NCBI GenBank assembly: GCA_958299035.1
Contig: CATQJL010000001.1
Location: forward strand, 6,750,284 to 6,814,283
DNA: 64,000 bases
From: Cylicocyclus nassatus
Lineage: Eukaryota > Nematoda > Chromadorea > Rhabditida > Strongylidae
Direction of reading: 5' to 3'
Shown: in pieces, positions 12,641-23,501 of the stretch
Numbering within the stretch: the first letter of the stretch is position 1
Layout: each line of letters begins with the position of its first letter
The notes under the pieces: generated by a model
The model's database searches: none
The model's input: the letters and a program-made list of their open reading frames with translations, nothing else
What the model was told of the DNA's origin: nothing
Translations under genes and position numbers: made by a program

Positions 12641-12899
12641 AAAAGTACTTCGCGACGTAAAGGGAAAAGGGGTGAAATGAAAGAAAAATCAGGCGGTTTT
12701 CTCCGCTCAGAAGCAACATTGAGAGACCGGACCAACGCAGCTGGTCTTCTTCTGGGCCCTAGATATACACGGTATAGAGAATTGGATAACTTACATTTTG
12801 GGTGTACGCTGCCTTTAAAGCAATGCATTCGTTTTTCGTTTCTTTCAGGATTTCTGGATGAAATCCAGCAAAGAACATGAAACAATGTTCGTCTACTTG

Positions 12900-14420
12900 C
12901 AAAAAAATAAAGAACAAGTATCTACGCTCTCGGAGCGGCTAACCGTATGCCCTGTCTCAAATCGTTTACACCAACGAGCTGATGTAGGTTAGATGACTGT
13001 CCTCTTACCCATTGCAGCATTGATATTTTTGGTTGATACGTGATTTACTGCGTGGATGCTGCTCAAAGTTCAGCACTTGTCAAAGTGACTGACTTGACAC
13101 CTCAGAGTATACAAATAACTAGAAACGTAAATGACACAAGCTAGATATTGGCTGAACGAGAATAATATGTTCTGTTTATCAAAATAGAACTATAAAGAAG
13201 CTATGGAAGCTTGTTTGTTGCAATCTTGCCATAACACGAAGCCGTCCTCCTACTTTTGTATCCTAAGAATTTTGCGCCGTTTCGTTTCGTCTCCAATGAG
13301 TTACAAATCAAGCTGTAAAATATAAATTTTCAGTTTCTAGGATCGCATCTAAATTTGCTGGATTAGCATCCAAGTTTTCGAGATCACTGCTCCCACGGCT
13401 GCATCTTCTTTTTTCAGTGGTCTGGGCATTATACTGCTTAGCCTGTTCATCGCAGCCACTCAGTCTTTCCCTGATTTGAGCTACAAATCTAATTGTCCTG
13501 CTCATGCATATTTTTCACATCGTACGGGAAGGCGCCATAATGGTTTTGTTCGGAGAAAACTGCACGAAAAACAGAATACAAGTTTTTCATTCGCAAGCAT
13601 TCTTTATGCCTCAAAAATAGCATTTTCTCTTCCTCAAAAAATGATGTCGCAAGGGTCAAAACCAGACTATCATCGCGTTCTTATCTTTAAGACCGTATCG
13701 GATATCTTTAAGACATGTACCAAAATGAAGAGCCAAGCCAAACACTTACGAGTTGGGGAGGATTTCGTATCTGTTACTAGAAAATTAACTATTGCAGAAT
13801 AATCAATTATACTAATTGAAGTAAATTGCTCTGTAATCCTAAATTTTGCCAAATTGTTACATTTCAGTCCTTGTTTATAATCAGCGTCCAAGCCGGTTAC
13901 ACTTCGAATGTGGGGCCAGACCAAAATTTGTTGAGACCATGCATTCTTTCGCGATCATAATGCAGCACAATCAAAGCTTCATAGTTTTCTGCTGACCCAA
14001 TCTAGCAGATTTATTTTGGGAGGTTTTTGAGCCATTGACCCGTAGTAAACTCCTGTTCAGCGCACGTCAGCTAGGGGCGGGCCTACGTGGAACATAGTGC
14101 GCTTTACTCCGGCATTCGCTGAGCTATTGTATAGGCTGCGGATCGCTTTCCAGGTCCAAAGATCTTGGGCGTTCACAAAATGAGAATGCTTGAGTAGGAT
14201 TGGTCGAGCGGCTAAGCTTAGGATTCAACGCGTGATGCTATGGTTCGAGGGCGCCCAGCGGCGAACTTTTGCGCCATCACCGAGCAATCCATGATAGCGG
14301 CCAGTATCTGAAAAACTCGATGATGTCCGCTATCAAAGATATCACCTGCCAAACGGGCAGATAAAACAAAACTACATAGATTAAATGCTCTCATTTCTTC
14401 AAAACTGGGCATCTTGTAAA
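12900..14420. other. Mostly unassigned; one weak minus-strand exon candidate
   Basis: The minus frame 13308-13505 (MSRTIRFVAQIRERLSGCDE..., ending in TGA) has polar, protein-like composition, with a possible GAGCAG acceptor at its start. No partner exon or family was found. Confidence 0.2.
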
Positions 14421-14752
14421 GTGTTAGTAATCTGCCGTGTTATGCCAAACCAAGTTTGTTGGTGGATCTCTTTATTAGATTTGACGGTTTCGACTGTCTC
14501 GTCTTTTTCAGGGGTCTTGAGTCCACCGCCTTCCAGTAAGTCCTTAGTAACGGACGTCACTGAGTAGCTGTGCGGACTTACTGAAATGCGTCACTCACTG
14601 AGTGACGTCCGTTACTAAGTAGCTGTGCGGACTTACTGGAATGCGGTGGACTCAAGACCTCTGAAGAAGACGAGACAGTCGAAACCGTCAGGTCTAATAA
14701 AGAGATCCACCAACAAACCTGGTTTGGCATAACACGGCAGATTACTAACACA
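14421..14752. mobile_element. Near-perfect 332-bp palindrome
   Basis: Arms of about 150 bases (GTGTTAGTAATCTGCCGTG and complement) are nearly identical. The centre contains two direct copies of AGTAGCTGTGCGGACTTACT and a GTGACGTCC/GGACGTCAC pair. Non-coding. Confidence 0.85.
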
Positions 14753-15046
14753 AAAGCTGTGCAGAAAAAACCTACTTTCTTGCTTTCCTCGCCGCAATCA
14801 GCTATTCATTGATTTCTTCCAGGGCTCCGAAATTGTGCAGTTTTGAGGATTTTGCACCGCAATGATACGTCCACTAATTGTCTCGTAAGTTACTCACGAG
14901 CAACGTACTGGAAATTTGTCTGATTCTTCTCTTTTGCGTCTCTCTCGGGTCACCCTAAAATTCAACCTCAGATAAGTGGCATTCTTGTGAACTGACTGTG
15001 AAACTTGACCGGACAGTCTTCTGACTGTTCAACTGACTATCTTTAA

Positions 15047-15659
15047 AGGCAGTGTCCGGGCAAAAAGTCGATTTTGAGATTTTGTGCTTACCCGACCTAT
15101 TCCCTATGCTGAATCCGAATATCCACGGTGGAAAGCGCGAAAACGGCGAAAAAGGGCTCTAACGCAGGAGGGAAATCAGCAGGTGGGCGGGGTTTTCCCC
15201 ACTGTGAATTCGCGCTTCTAACTTCCGGAGCGATCTTCTCGCTTCCGATTTTAAGTCAATTATTCGCACTTGGCCGGTAGCGATGTTAGGACGGCTGGCG
15301 GAATTGAAAAGAACGCCCCGGAAGCTGGCAGCGTGAATTCACAGTGGGCGAGGTCTTTCCCAAGGTTGAATTCACGGTCCCAGTTTTCGGAGCGATCTTT
15401 TCAATTCCACCAACCGCCCTGACATCTCAGCGGACCAAGTGCGAATGCATGATCTGAAGTCGGAAGCGAAAAGATCGCTCCGGGAGCTGGGACCGTGAAT
15501 TCACCCTGGGGAAGACCCCGCCCACTTTTGATTTCCTTCCTGCGTTAGAGCCCTTTTTCGCCGTTTTCGCGCTTTCCAGTGTGGATTTTTGCATTCAGCG
15601 TGGTTAAGGCCCGGGTAAGCACAAAATTTCAAAATTGAGTTTTTGCCCGGACACTGTCT
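15047..15659. mobile_element. TTAA-flanked foldback MITE (613 bp)
   Basis: Ends AGGCAGTGTCCGGGCAAAAA and complement are flanked by TTAA on the left and TTGA (mutated TTAA) on the right. Arms of about 300 bases carry matching CCTCCTGCGTTAGAGCCC and GAGCGATCTT segments. TTAA target sites point to piggyBac-like mobilisation (inference). Confidence 0.82.
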
Positions 15660-16873
15660 TTGAGCACGGGAAGATGGGCGGGATTAGGTTCATCCTAGGA
15701 AGTTGTCCTGAATGATTGATCTCAGGTCACCTTTGATGAACAGAGGTTTACTACGGGCCACTGCCAAGGTTCATCGACAATCAAGCCCGGAACATTACAA
15801 GTGCATACCGCTGGTGAAAACTTCTCGAATTTCAAGGTGGTCTGAAAATGATTTGGAAAATACTACTACGTTCTTACAGATAGAATTCCTAAATAGGACT
15901 CTATGCCAACAAGAGTATGCATCTTTGCTGTTCCCTGTGCTGCTGTGGTGGTCTTAGTCATCATGTCAAATAGATTCATTACTGAAACAGCTTCTAATTC
16001 GACGCGAGTAGAAGTACTGTATGACCCAGGTATAGAATTTGAGTACGCACTAAGACGCTAGTCCATCTTCTGTAAAAAATAGTCTTCGGTTCGCAAAAGG
16101 GTTATCTCTTGTCTTTTGATTATACCTCGAAAAACAATGCGTTGCGTCCAGTAAGGTTAACAGTTAGAAGTAAAAGAACAAGGAAGTGACTGAATCATTA
16201 AGCGCCTGTGCAGTTTGGCTGCATATCTATTTTTTCTCTTAAATATGTTGTAATCTAAAAGGAACAGTTCTGCAAACAAAGAAGCTCAATAGAATGACCT
16301 TCAGTCATATTCATTTCCAGTAGTCCATGCAAACTCGAAGCATTCGGCGACCAATAGCGTTGGAAATATCAGCTTTGCTATAAGTGCAATCAATACTTTT
16401 ACGGTTCATGGCACAGTAGAGCTGACTCTTTTCAGCGGATGTTCGAATCAATCTTACCGAGAATGTCAAAAGTGGAAAGCAGGACACCGCTCCTTTCAAC
16501 AAAAGCAGTCTCATCCCGCCTTTTCTACACTTCAGGGCGATAATGGAGGTATGACCTTTTGCATGCCAAGGTACTTGCATTAGAAAGTCATTTCATAAAT
16601 CAGTGGCGGTCCCAGGAATTCTGTCCGAGGAGGCGCGTTGGGGGGGGGGGGGGGGGGGGAAACAACAATTTTTGGACGAAGGTGCGTGGCGTTAGTCATG
16701 TAATCCAAAATTTTTTGCGATGCTTCTCATGATTTTTGCTGCTCATGATCTCCAAGATTTAGAAAAAGTGGGAGTGGGGCAGCCATGCCCCGAAATAATA
16801 TTCACAAATCAATATAAGTTTATTTTATAAACAAATCACTTGCGCATTTTTATAACCCATGTAAGTGATTTAA

Positions 16874-17278
16874 AGGCAGTGTCCGGGCAGAAACTCGACT
16901 TCTAAAAAATCAACTTATCTGGGGTTATCCGCAACGCTGAATCCGAAAATCCACATCAGAAGGCGCGAAAACGGCGAGAACATGCATTTTCCAAGTCCTC
17001 ACATTTCGAAATTTGGGGATCCCCGCCAGGCTAAGACGCAGAGCTTGCAAAGAGCGCACGGTTTTTAACTGTGGCGGCATACGTACTCTGCCGTCTGGCA
17101 GGAATTCAAACAACTCGGAGGACCCCGCCCCAAGGCGTAAGTTTCCCCAATTTGCAATCGTTTTTCTTGCTTTAGGTCGAACGTTTTATGCTCGCAGTTG
17201 CGCGATGTTGTGTCTCAGGGGGGCTACTTTCACATGGCAGAGAAATCTCAGAACCCCCATTTTGCCCGGACACTGCCT
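16874..17278. mobile_element. TTAA-flanked MITE
   Basis: Ends AGGCAGTGTCCGGGCAGAAA and TTTTGCCCGGACACTGCCT sit between perfect TTAA sites. The interior is non-coding. Confidence 0.85.
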
Positions 17279-17449
17279 TTAAACTTAGACTAACGCGACC
17301 TGTTCACAGAAGGGGAAAAGCACAGACAGACAAACAAAAGTTTACTGTCCCAAATAAATAACATCAACATGCTCAAGTGCCCATCACTTCTCTCAGACAA
17401 TCGATCGGAACCCTCCGCCGGACAGTCGAAATCTGCCAGAGTCACGCCG

Positions 17450-17780
17450 GACCCAGTTGACCAATGAGAGCGGGGCGATTGGGCGGTCCCTTCTTGTAGG
17501 TCGCGGTGACATCACTGGCAGGCGAGTGGGACCTTCTCCGGCCCTGCTGCAAAGGTACGCCATTTCTGCTCCGGAGGTACGCCAGATTTGGCAGAGCCGC
17601 GCCGGAGAAATTTGCCCGCCGCGAGTCCGCCAGATTTGGAAGAGCCGCGGAGCAGAAAATCGGGGGGCTCCAGCGCACGAGTGGCAGACCCACCGCTGGG
17701 GAAACCCCGCGGCCCTGCCATTTCTCCGCCGGAGGGGTCCGATGCGCTGTCTGAGCTGCTCCTACGTCACGTCAGCACCT
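17450..17780. repeat. GC-rich block with GCCAGATTTGG repeats
   Basis: Diverged units (CGCCAGATTTGGCAGAGCCG, CGCCAGATTTGGAAGAGCCG) and CGCCGGAG elements recur in both senses. Several overlapping open frames exist on both strands, which suits repeat composition rather than a gene. Confidence 0.6.
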
Positions 17781-19326
17781 AGCTCAGGTTTGCTAGAGAA
17801 GTTGATATTAAGCGAAATATGCGTAGTGGTTGTGTCAGAAAAAACTCTATTTAAGGCATTTAGGAACACACAAACAGATATCACTACATCGTATGTGTAG
17901 GAAAGCTTAAAAGATTAGGAGAAAGCGTTTTGAGCTTGCCTACTATATTGCGCTATCTTACGCAGAATAACGTTTTCTACACCATCCCTCACTTTTTTCG
18001 CGTCAACGCTACCTACAGCTTTCAGAAAAGTTTGTGTAAGGATTCAAGGTATCTTGAAAAAGATCCTGGCCTGACTTGACAGACTGCTATTACGGAACTG
18101 TCATCCGCATTCCGTTGCACAAGAAACGGCGGCTCAATTTTGCCTATATCATAGTTATTTTTCTTTTCTCTCTTAATGTCGATTTTAGGTAGCCTCAAAA
18201 TATCACCTATCTAGTTGTATAATCGAAAAGGTAATGAGTACAACTGTCGATGCCATTTTTTGCTACCTCGCCAATTCGACCAAATTCACAAAAAATCATC
18301 GTACCATTAGCACCGAGAAGTTTAAAGCGAGGTGAGTGGCAAATACAGAGTAGTGCATAGATGAAGAAAATTTATCTATGGCATTGCGCAGTAATCAAAA
18401 ATCTACGCATACTGTGAGAGTAGCTTGTGTTTCCATTGTCCTGGAAAAAGGTTACAATTTGCAAACAACACAAACTATACAATGTCACTAGCGGATACAG
18501 CATGCGTAGGATAGTTGTAATATGCATAATGTCTCTATGAATGTGAGAGCAATATCTAATGCATTTTACCTAAGCGGCATTTGCGAACTGACCAAAAGTA
18601 GCTGCAAATTAATTCAGAACACAACCAAAGGGAAAAATAAGAACATTATGACTTTGACTGGTGAACGGATACCTAAAAAAAGTCGTCTTAAGATTCTGTC
18701 GTAATCGAAATAGACGCTATGGGTACGAAAATATGGAATGTGAACTTGGATTTCCACGAATACAATTCATCACCATTCGACATCCCTTGCAAAGATTTCT
18801 CAGTGGATTCGCGGAAAAATGCGAACGGTAATAACTTCGCTCATTATTCTGCCCAAGTTAGAACGTATTTGTAACCCGTTTGTAATGTTTTATTCTTGTA
18901 ATCAAGGCACAGGGCTTGGCACAGGTGGCTTATACGAAAGCTCTATATCGTTTGGGACAAAAGCAAAGGGATGACGCTTTTGTGGTAGAAAAAATACAGC
19001 TTTTTAGTCGACGTTTTGTTTTTTAAAGCTTTGTACATCTATTGTTTAGGAGACTTCGTAAAATTTTGGAAAAATCAAGGATGATTTTGTTTTTGGCATT
19101 TTTAAAAAGACACCTCGTGTCGAGCCCTTTCAAGGCATCCCAGTTCGCCTTGATTCAAGCCGCAAATGGGAGTTTGTTGTGATGCAGTGATCGGCCGCAA
19201 GGAAATTTGAGCTGCAGTTTCCTCATATTAAAGCAACGTTTGAGCGAAATAAATGTCTACTCAGCAAGATAATCAATTTTTTTTCAAATCCTAGGGTGGT
19301 AGTGAGGCAAAACGAACGGTAAATGA
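17781..19326. other. No gene recognised
   Basis: AT-rich, only short frames. Nothing diagnostic on either strand. Confidence 0.4.
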
Positions 19327-19330
19327 TTAA

Positions 19331-19747
19331 AGGTAGTGTCTCACCAAAATTGAGGTTGCACGGGTTTCCACATAATCTACTAAAAGGCCCCTCAAATAGG
19401 CCATTGCAACAAGTCTGACTCGATTTGGCCCCCTCTGCGCTGAGAAAAATGAGCTCAAATTGGTACGCGGAGAGCGATTTGGTACGCGCGGACGATTTTC
19501 CCTGTCTCCCCCCTTATGCGTTTTAACATGTCCCTCCACTTTGCGTCCGCCTCCATAATATTGCTGCCACTTTGGCGGAGGCTAGAGTCAGAAGGCACAA
19601 CTCGTCTACGTCGATTCTGCGAGACCTCCAAAAAACGGGGTTTTTGAGAGATTTGTGAGGTTCTAACCCCATACAGTATTAGATAGGGTCCGATAGGCTT
19701 ATAAAATGCGAAAATCTCAGCAGCGAATTTTTGGTGAGGCACTGCCT
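19331..19747. mobile_element. TTAA-flanked MITE, second end type
   Basis: Ends AGGTAGTGTCTCACCAAAAT and TTTTTGGTGAGGCACTGCCT with perfect TTAA at 19327-19330 and 19748-19751. The outer bases match the other TTAA MITEs, but CTCACC replaces CCGGGC. Confidence 0.82.
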
Positions 19748-19800
19748 TTAAGTGAACCTGGCTTTCGACATCAGACGCACTCGAAGCTTGGATCTATTCG

Positions 19801-20909
19801 ATGCGCGCAAGAATTGTTGAACGGGGTACCTCCAAATTCTGTCTGCTAATACTAGAACTTCTCCTTTCTTCCGAAAGCGCGCTAAAGGCAGCGTCCCTCC
19901 AGATTCGCTTTGACCTTCTTGCGGTTCTGGGGCTTCTCATCGGGTTGAACTTAAGTAAGGACTATAAACTGCGCGAGAAGGACCAAATTAGGACGTTCGC
20001 AGAAGTAAGGACTATAAACTGCGCGAGAAGGACCAAATTAGGACGTTCGCAGCTTTTTGGAAAAAAATCTTGGACAGGAGTTTACATGGGAAAGCACGAG
20101 GTGTCACAACAACCTCACATCTATGTTTCTTCACAGACTATTACCATTAGTGCGGTAATGATGACGGACTCGCAAAAGATGGCGAGTGATGTTCTTCGGG
20201 CGCGTGCTAAATTGGGGCTCGCGCGTTTTGTATGTAGTTCCCTGAGCGAGCAGGACACGGTAAATGATGGGGATTGGTCAAGAAGCAAGCAGAATCTTTG
20301 CATGATTCAACTGAATGTGGAAAAACCGGATCCTGTTGGGGGGAGGGGGCACTTCTTCGAGGGAAAATGGATGGCAATCAAATCACATGAAGATGACCGA
20401 ACATTTACAGAAATCGTTAGGCATGACAAATATTTACAAAAAAACGCACTTTTTTCTCATCTCTGTAAGATCTACAGCCCTTTCAACGTGATAAAATGAT
20501 GGGTTTGAGCTGGATGGACAGCCCCAGATCGATTAGAGAGAAGATGGTGGGGCTACGACTGCATGACCCGAAAAACATTATTTGTGTAGATGTCCGGAAA
20601 ATGGCTTTGATACTGCAGTTCTTCTTTTCGCTGTACACTGTTCCAGTTCTGCTGAAAAACTCAGACAATTTGCTTCTGCCCAAGGAGGCACTAAATTCCA
20701 TTGAAGCTTCCGTTAAATTTTTTGGAATCCGGGAAATCTGCAGTTTCCGACAGTTTAGCTTTCACACGGTCATTACGACGTTCTTCAGGCTAAACCAACT
20801 CTTTTCAACGAAGGAGGTAAGAGTGACCGCGATAGATAAAGAATATAGAATGACGAGTCACCTAAGGGCTATTGCAGGACGAAGAAGCAGCATTTGGCTC
20901 CGGGCATAA
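19801..20909 (+). other. Two overlapping open frames, no recognised product
   Basis: Frames 19801-20499 (232 codons) and 20496-20909 (137 codons) are unusually long for this AT-rich DNA but show no domain, and the first runs through a frame-changing 50-bp duplication. A good donor (AAGGAG|GTAAGAG) lies at 20818. They may be chance frames, part of a repeat, or an exon of an unknown gene. Confidence 0.25.
19953..20052 (+). repeat. Perfect 50-bp tandem duplication
   Basis: The unit beginning AAGTAAGGACTATAAACTGC is repeated exactly at 20003. Because 50 is not a multiple of three, the surrounding open frame reads the two copies differently. Confidence 0.95.
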
Positions 20910-21127
20910 CTCACGCGATCTCAGCCGCGAGCGATTCAGCGCTACCCTGACTGTTTAAGCTCAGCCTAAGCGCATTCTGGTTGAACAGAAGATGGGGCAT
21001 TTTGTCAGCTTGTAAAAATTGCACACAATATGAATTTGTAGCCTGCAGATGTTGGCACTGAAGGAAACGGCAGATTGCCAAATCGTGCGGCGACTGAAAT
21101 TGGGTGAGGTATGTCCGGGGCCTTAGC
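20905..21127. mobile_element. Small foldback MITE related to 33092-33331
   Basis: It begins ATAACTCACGCGATCTCAGC and ends with GGTGAGGTATGTCCGGGGCC. The right half CCAAATCGTGCGGCGACTG matches CCAAATCGCGCAGCGACCG of the other copy. Confidence 0.6.
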
Positions 21128-21294
21128 TGAGCGGGCGCCAACTCAGCGCGTGTATTTTCGCCGTTGTAAACCCCTCACCTCCTCGCTGTGCCGCTAATTA
21201 AGACGCGTTCGCGCCCAATGGTATAGCGCCTTCGTCATGCAGTAGCATGTATATAACGTGAATTAAGCAAAATTGTCTAACAGATCTATCAAAA

Positions 21295-22029
21295 ATGGAT
21301 TTTTTGAGCAATGTGGACTATCTTGTAATATTTGATCTTCACTATTCCACTGTAGACTTCGAAGGTATCTATTTGCTGCGGTGTATACAACCTCGTCAGG
21401 TCACCCTTTGAACTATGAGTAGTAAAATGCACAATGATCATAACGTTTACGCGGAGCTACCAAGAGCTCAAAGTCTGCTAGGCCCATTTTTGCTATATAT
21501 GCACATTTTCTAATCAGTGTTCACTGCCTCAAAATTCCGTGGTCCTTGAGCTCTAAAAAGCTCTTCGTCAACAAGATCGTTGAATTCCTTCAAAAGAAAA
21601 AAGTTAATTTAATTTTCTCCACCACACTTCATTTCCAGTGAGGATACCATCAGAAGGATCTGTCTTAAGTGCGACAATTTATTTTGCTTCACGGAAAAGT
21701 TATATGACCATCTAAATGAATATTATATGAACACAAAATCTCCGCAACGATCCGTATATGATGAGTATGAATATACTGTTGCACATTTTGCTCCACAAAA
21801 TTGGTGCGCTCTCGTATAACCATCAGACTTGATTTTCAGAAAAACATAGAACTCAAAAGCTACTAATTCAGGTACTGCAACTTTTACAATCACTTTGACG
21901 ACTATGTTATACTTCGTCAAGGAGAAAACCGAGAAGGTGTCATGGAATATGCGCAGAAACTCGAGGCAGTTCTTAGCAAAGCTGGTGTAGAAGACTGTCA
22001 TAAGAAAGAGATACACAGGCAGTTGCTAA
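21295..22029 (+). CDS. Small gene with Cys/His knuckle-like motif, 5' exons
   Basis: An ATG at 21295 lies 11 nt after a TCTAACAG acceptor, as expected for a trans-spliced gene. Proposed exons are 21295-21380, 21639-21803 and 21872-22029; phases agree and a donor CTAA|GTAAGC closes the last. The protein starts MDFLSNVDYLVIFDLH. It then carries ICLKCDNLFCFTEKLYDHL (Cys-x2-Cys-x12-His, like a C2H2 finger without the usual second His), an acidic or aromatic stretch, WYCNFYNHFDDYVILRQ and a helical tail (EGVMEYAQKLEAVLSKAG). The first donor (CG|GTGTAT) and second donor (TG|GTGCGC) are weak, and a 19-nt microexon at 21400-21418 is an alternative that would need a 35-nt intron. No family is recognised. 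The 3' part must lie beyond the mariner-like MITE at 22574-23501, possibly at 27530. Confidence 0.5.
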
Positions 22030-22573
22030 GTAAGCAGATTTTCATTATTTTCTCAATAAACTATAGTTATACCAAATGATAACCCCAGACATTTCATGTT
22101 CATAAACATCTTGCGCATTACTTCGTCTACCACTTAATGTCACATACTTTATCAATAGCAAACACAAGTTACGACTACTATAGTGACCTTTCATTGGGTC
22201 GGACAATTTCTGTCATGCTTTTTCGCACATTCTGAAAGCTTCCTGAAATCTTCAACTTCATGCCATACGTAAATAGGGGGGGGGGGGGGGTTCAAAAGGG
22301 TCTAGCCGTAAAATGGTTGATGCCGCATAATGAGCAAAATCACGACATCATACTCAAATTTTGATCTTACCCTGTTTCTGCGTTTACACGTGCTTCTTCT
22401 CCTACAAATACTTGCAATCGTCCCCCCCCCCCCACATCCCACGACAAGTAGCGTTTTGGTTTGAGGCACCACTAAGACTAGGTAGGACCAAAGTCAATCC
22501 CACCTCTGAGCAAACCAAGCCCTCTTCGAGGAGGGAAACGGCCAAGAGGAGCGATTTCTTTGTAGGTCATCTA

Positions 22574-23501
22574 CAGGGTGTCCCAAAAGTCTTGTAGCCT
22601 AATTTTGCAATGCTTTAACTCAACAATCACTGGTGATTTTGGTCTCAAATATATAACACAGAATCCTCCAATCATTCTTCGTAAACTGCATCCTTAGGGG
22701 TAAGAAATTATCTTCATGTTTAACAAAAAAAAATAAAATTATCAAACCATTTTCACCTCAAAACGCAAAAAGCTATTTCCTAAAAGTTTGGAATTTATTC
22801 CGCTACTGCAAAAATTTGGCACACCCGGTGCAAATTTATATCCACAATATAGAGGGGGCTTTGCACTATTATCACTATAATGGCTGCATTTAGAAACCTA
22901 TTTCGTCAAGAGAGGCGAGAAAATACCTGGAAATTTTCAATGCGTGCCACTGCAACTATGTCTTTGAAATTAGTTTCAAATCTGTAGAATTGCAGCAGCC
23001 ACTGAATTTAGAGTAATATCCTCTTCGCATGTTTTCTAGATGGGAATCTAATGCAACACGGATGACGAACTTGGTTTTGAAACACATTGTAGCCGAGTTT
23101 GAGTTTTCATTTTCCGCAAATGTGCCCAAAACTCCACCATAAGATCTACATGTGCCTGCATTCAAATTTCCGTAATTTTAACCATACAACTCACAAATTT
23201 TTCTAATCATTGGTATGATGTAGCTGAAAGCTTGCTCTATCATACAGAACATTTTCTAAGCAATAGGATTTATTTTCATGAAAAATTGGGACATGATGAT
23301 GACTGCCTGCGTGCCTCGGCAGTGGTAGCCAACAGTTTGAAGGCTTCCGTTATCAAGGAAAGATGCTACCACGAAATTCGAATGCTGTGATGTATTTGCT
23401 ACTTTTTGAATAATATGTACACCAAATTTTATATCCCTATGTTGTTCCATTCTGTTTTTCTCAGAAAGAATACTAGGCTACAAGACTTTTGGGACACCCT
23501 G
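22574..23501. mobile_element. Mariner-like MITE, CAGGGTGTCCC family (928 bp)
   Basis: Ends CAGGGTGTCCCAAAAGTCTT and its complement, flanked by TA at 22572-22573 and 23502-23503. The outer arms (starting ...AAAAGTCTTGTAGCCTA) match; the interior is AT-rich and non-coding. It lies downstream of the exons at 21295-22029. Confidence 0.88.

Noticed and set aside
16640..16660. Long G homopolymer (also near 22267 and C run near 29421)
   Set aside because: Simple homopolymer; no sign of a functional element and length is unreliable in sequencing.
17457..17900. 147-codon open frame in a GC-rich block
   Set aside because: Frames are open on both strands over the same GCCAGATTTGG repeats, so the openness reflects composition.
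21400..21418. 19-nt microexon in the 21.3-kb gene
   Set aside because: Phases fit, but it would need a 35-nt intron, shorter than normally spliced; the alternative donor at 21380 was preferred.
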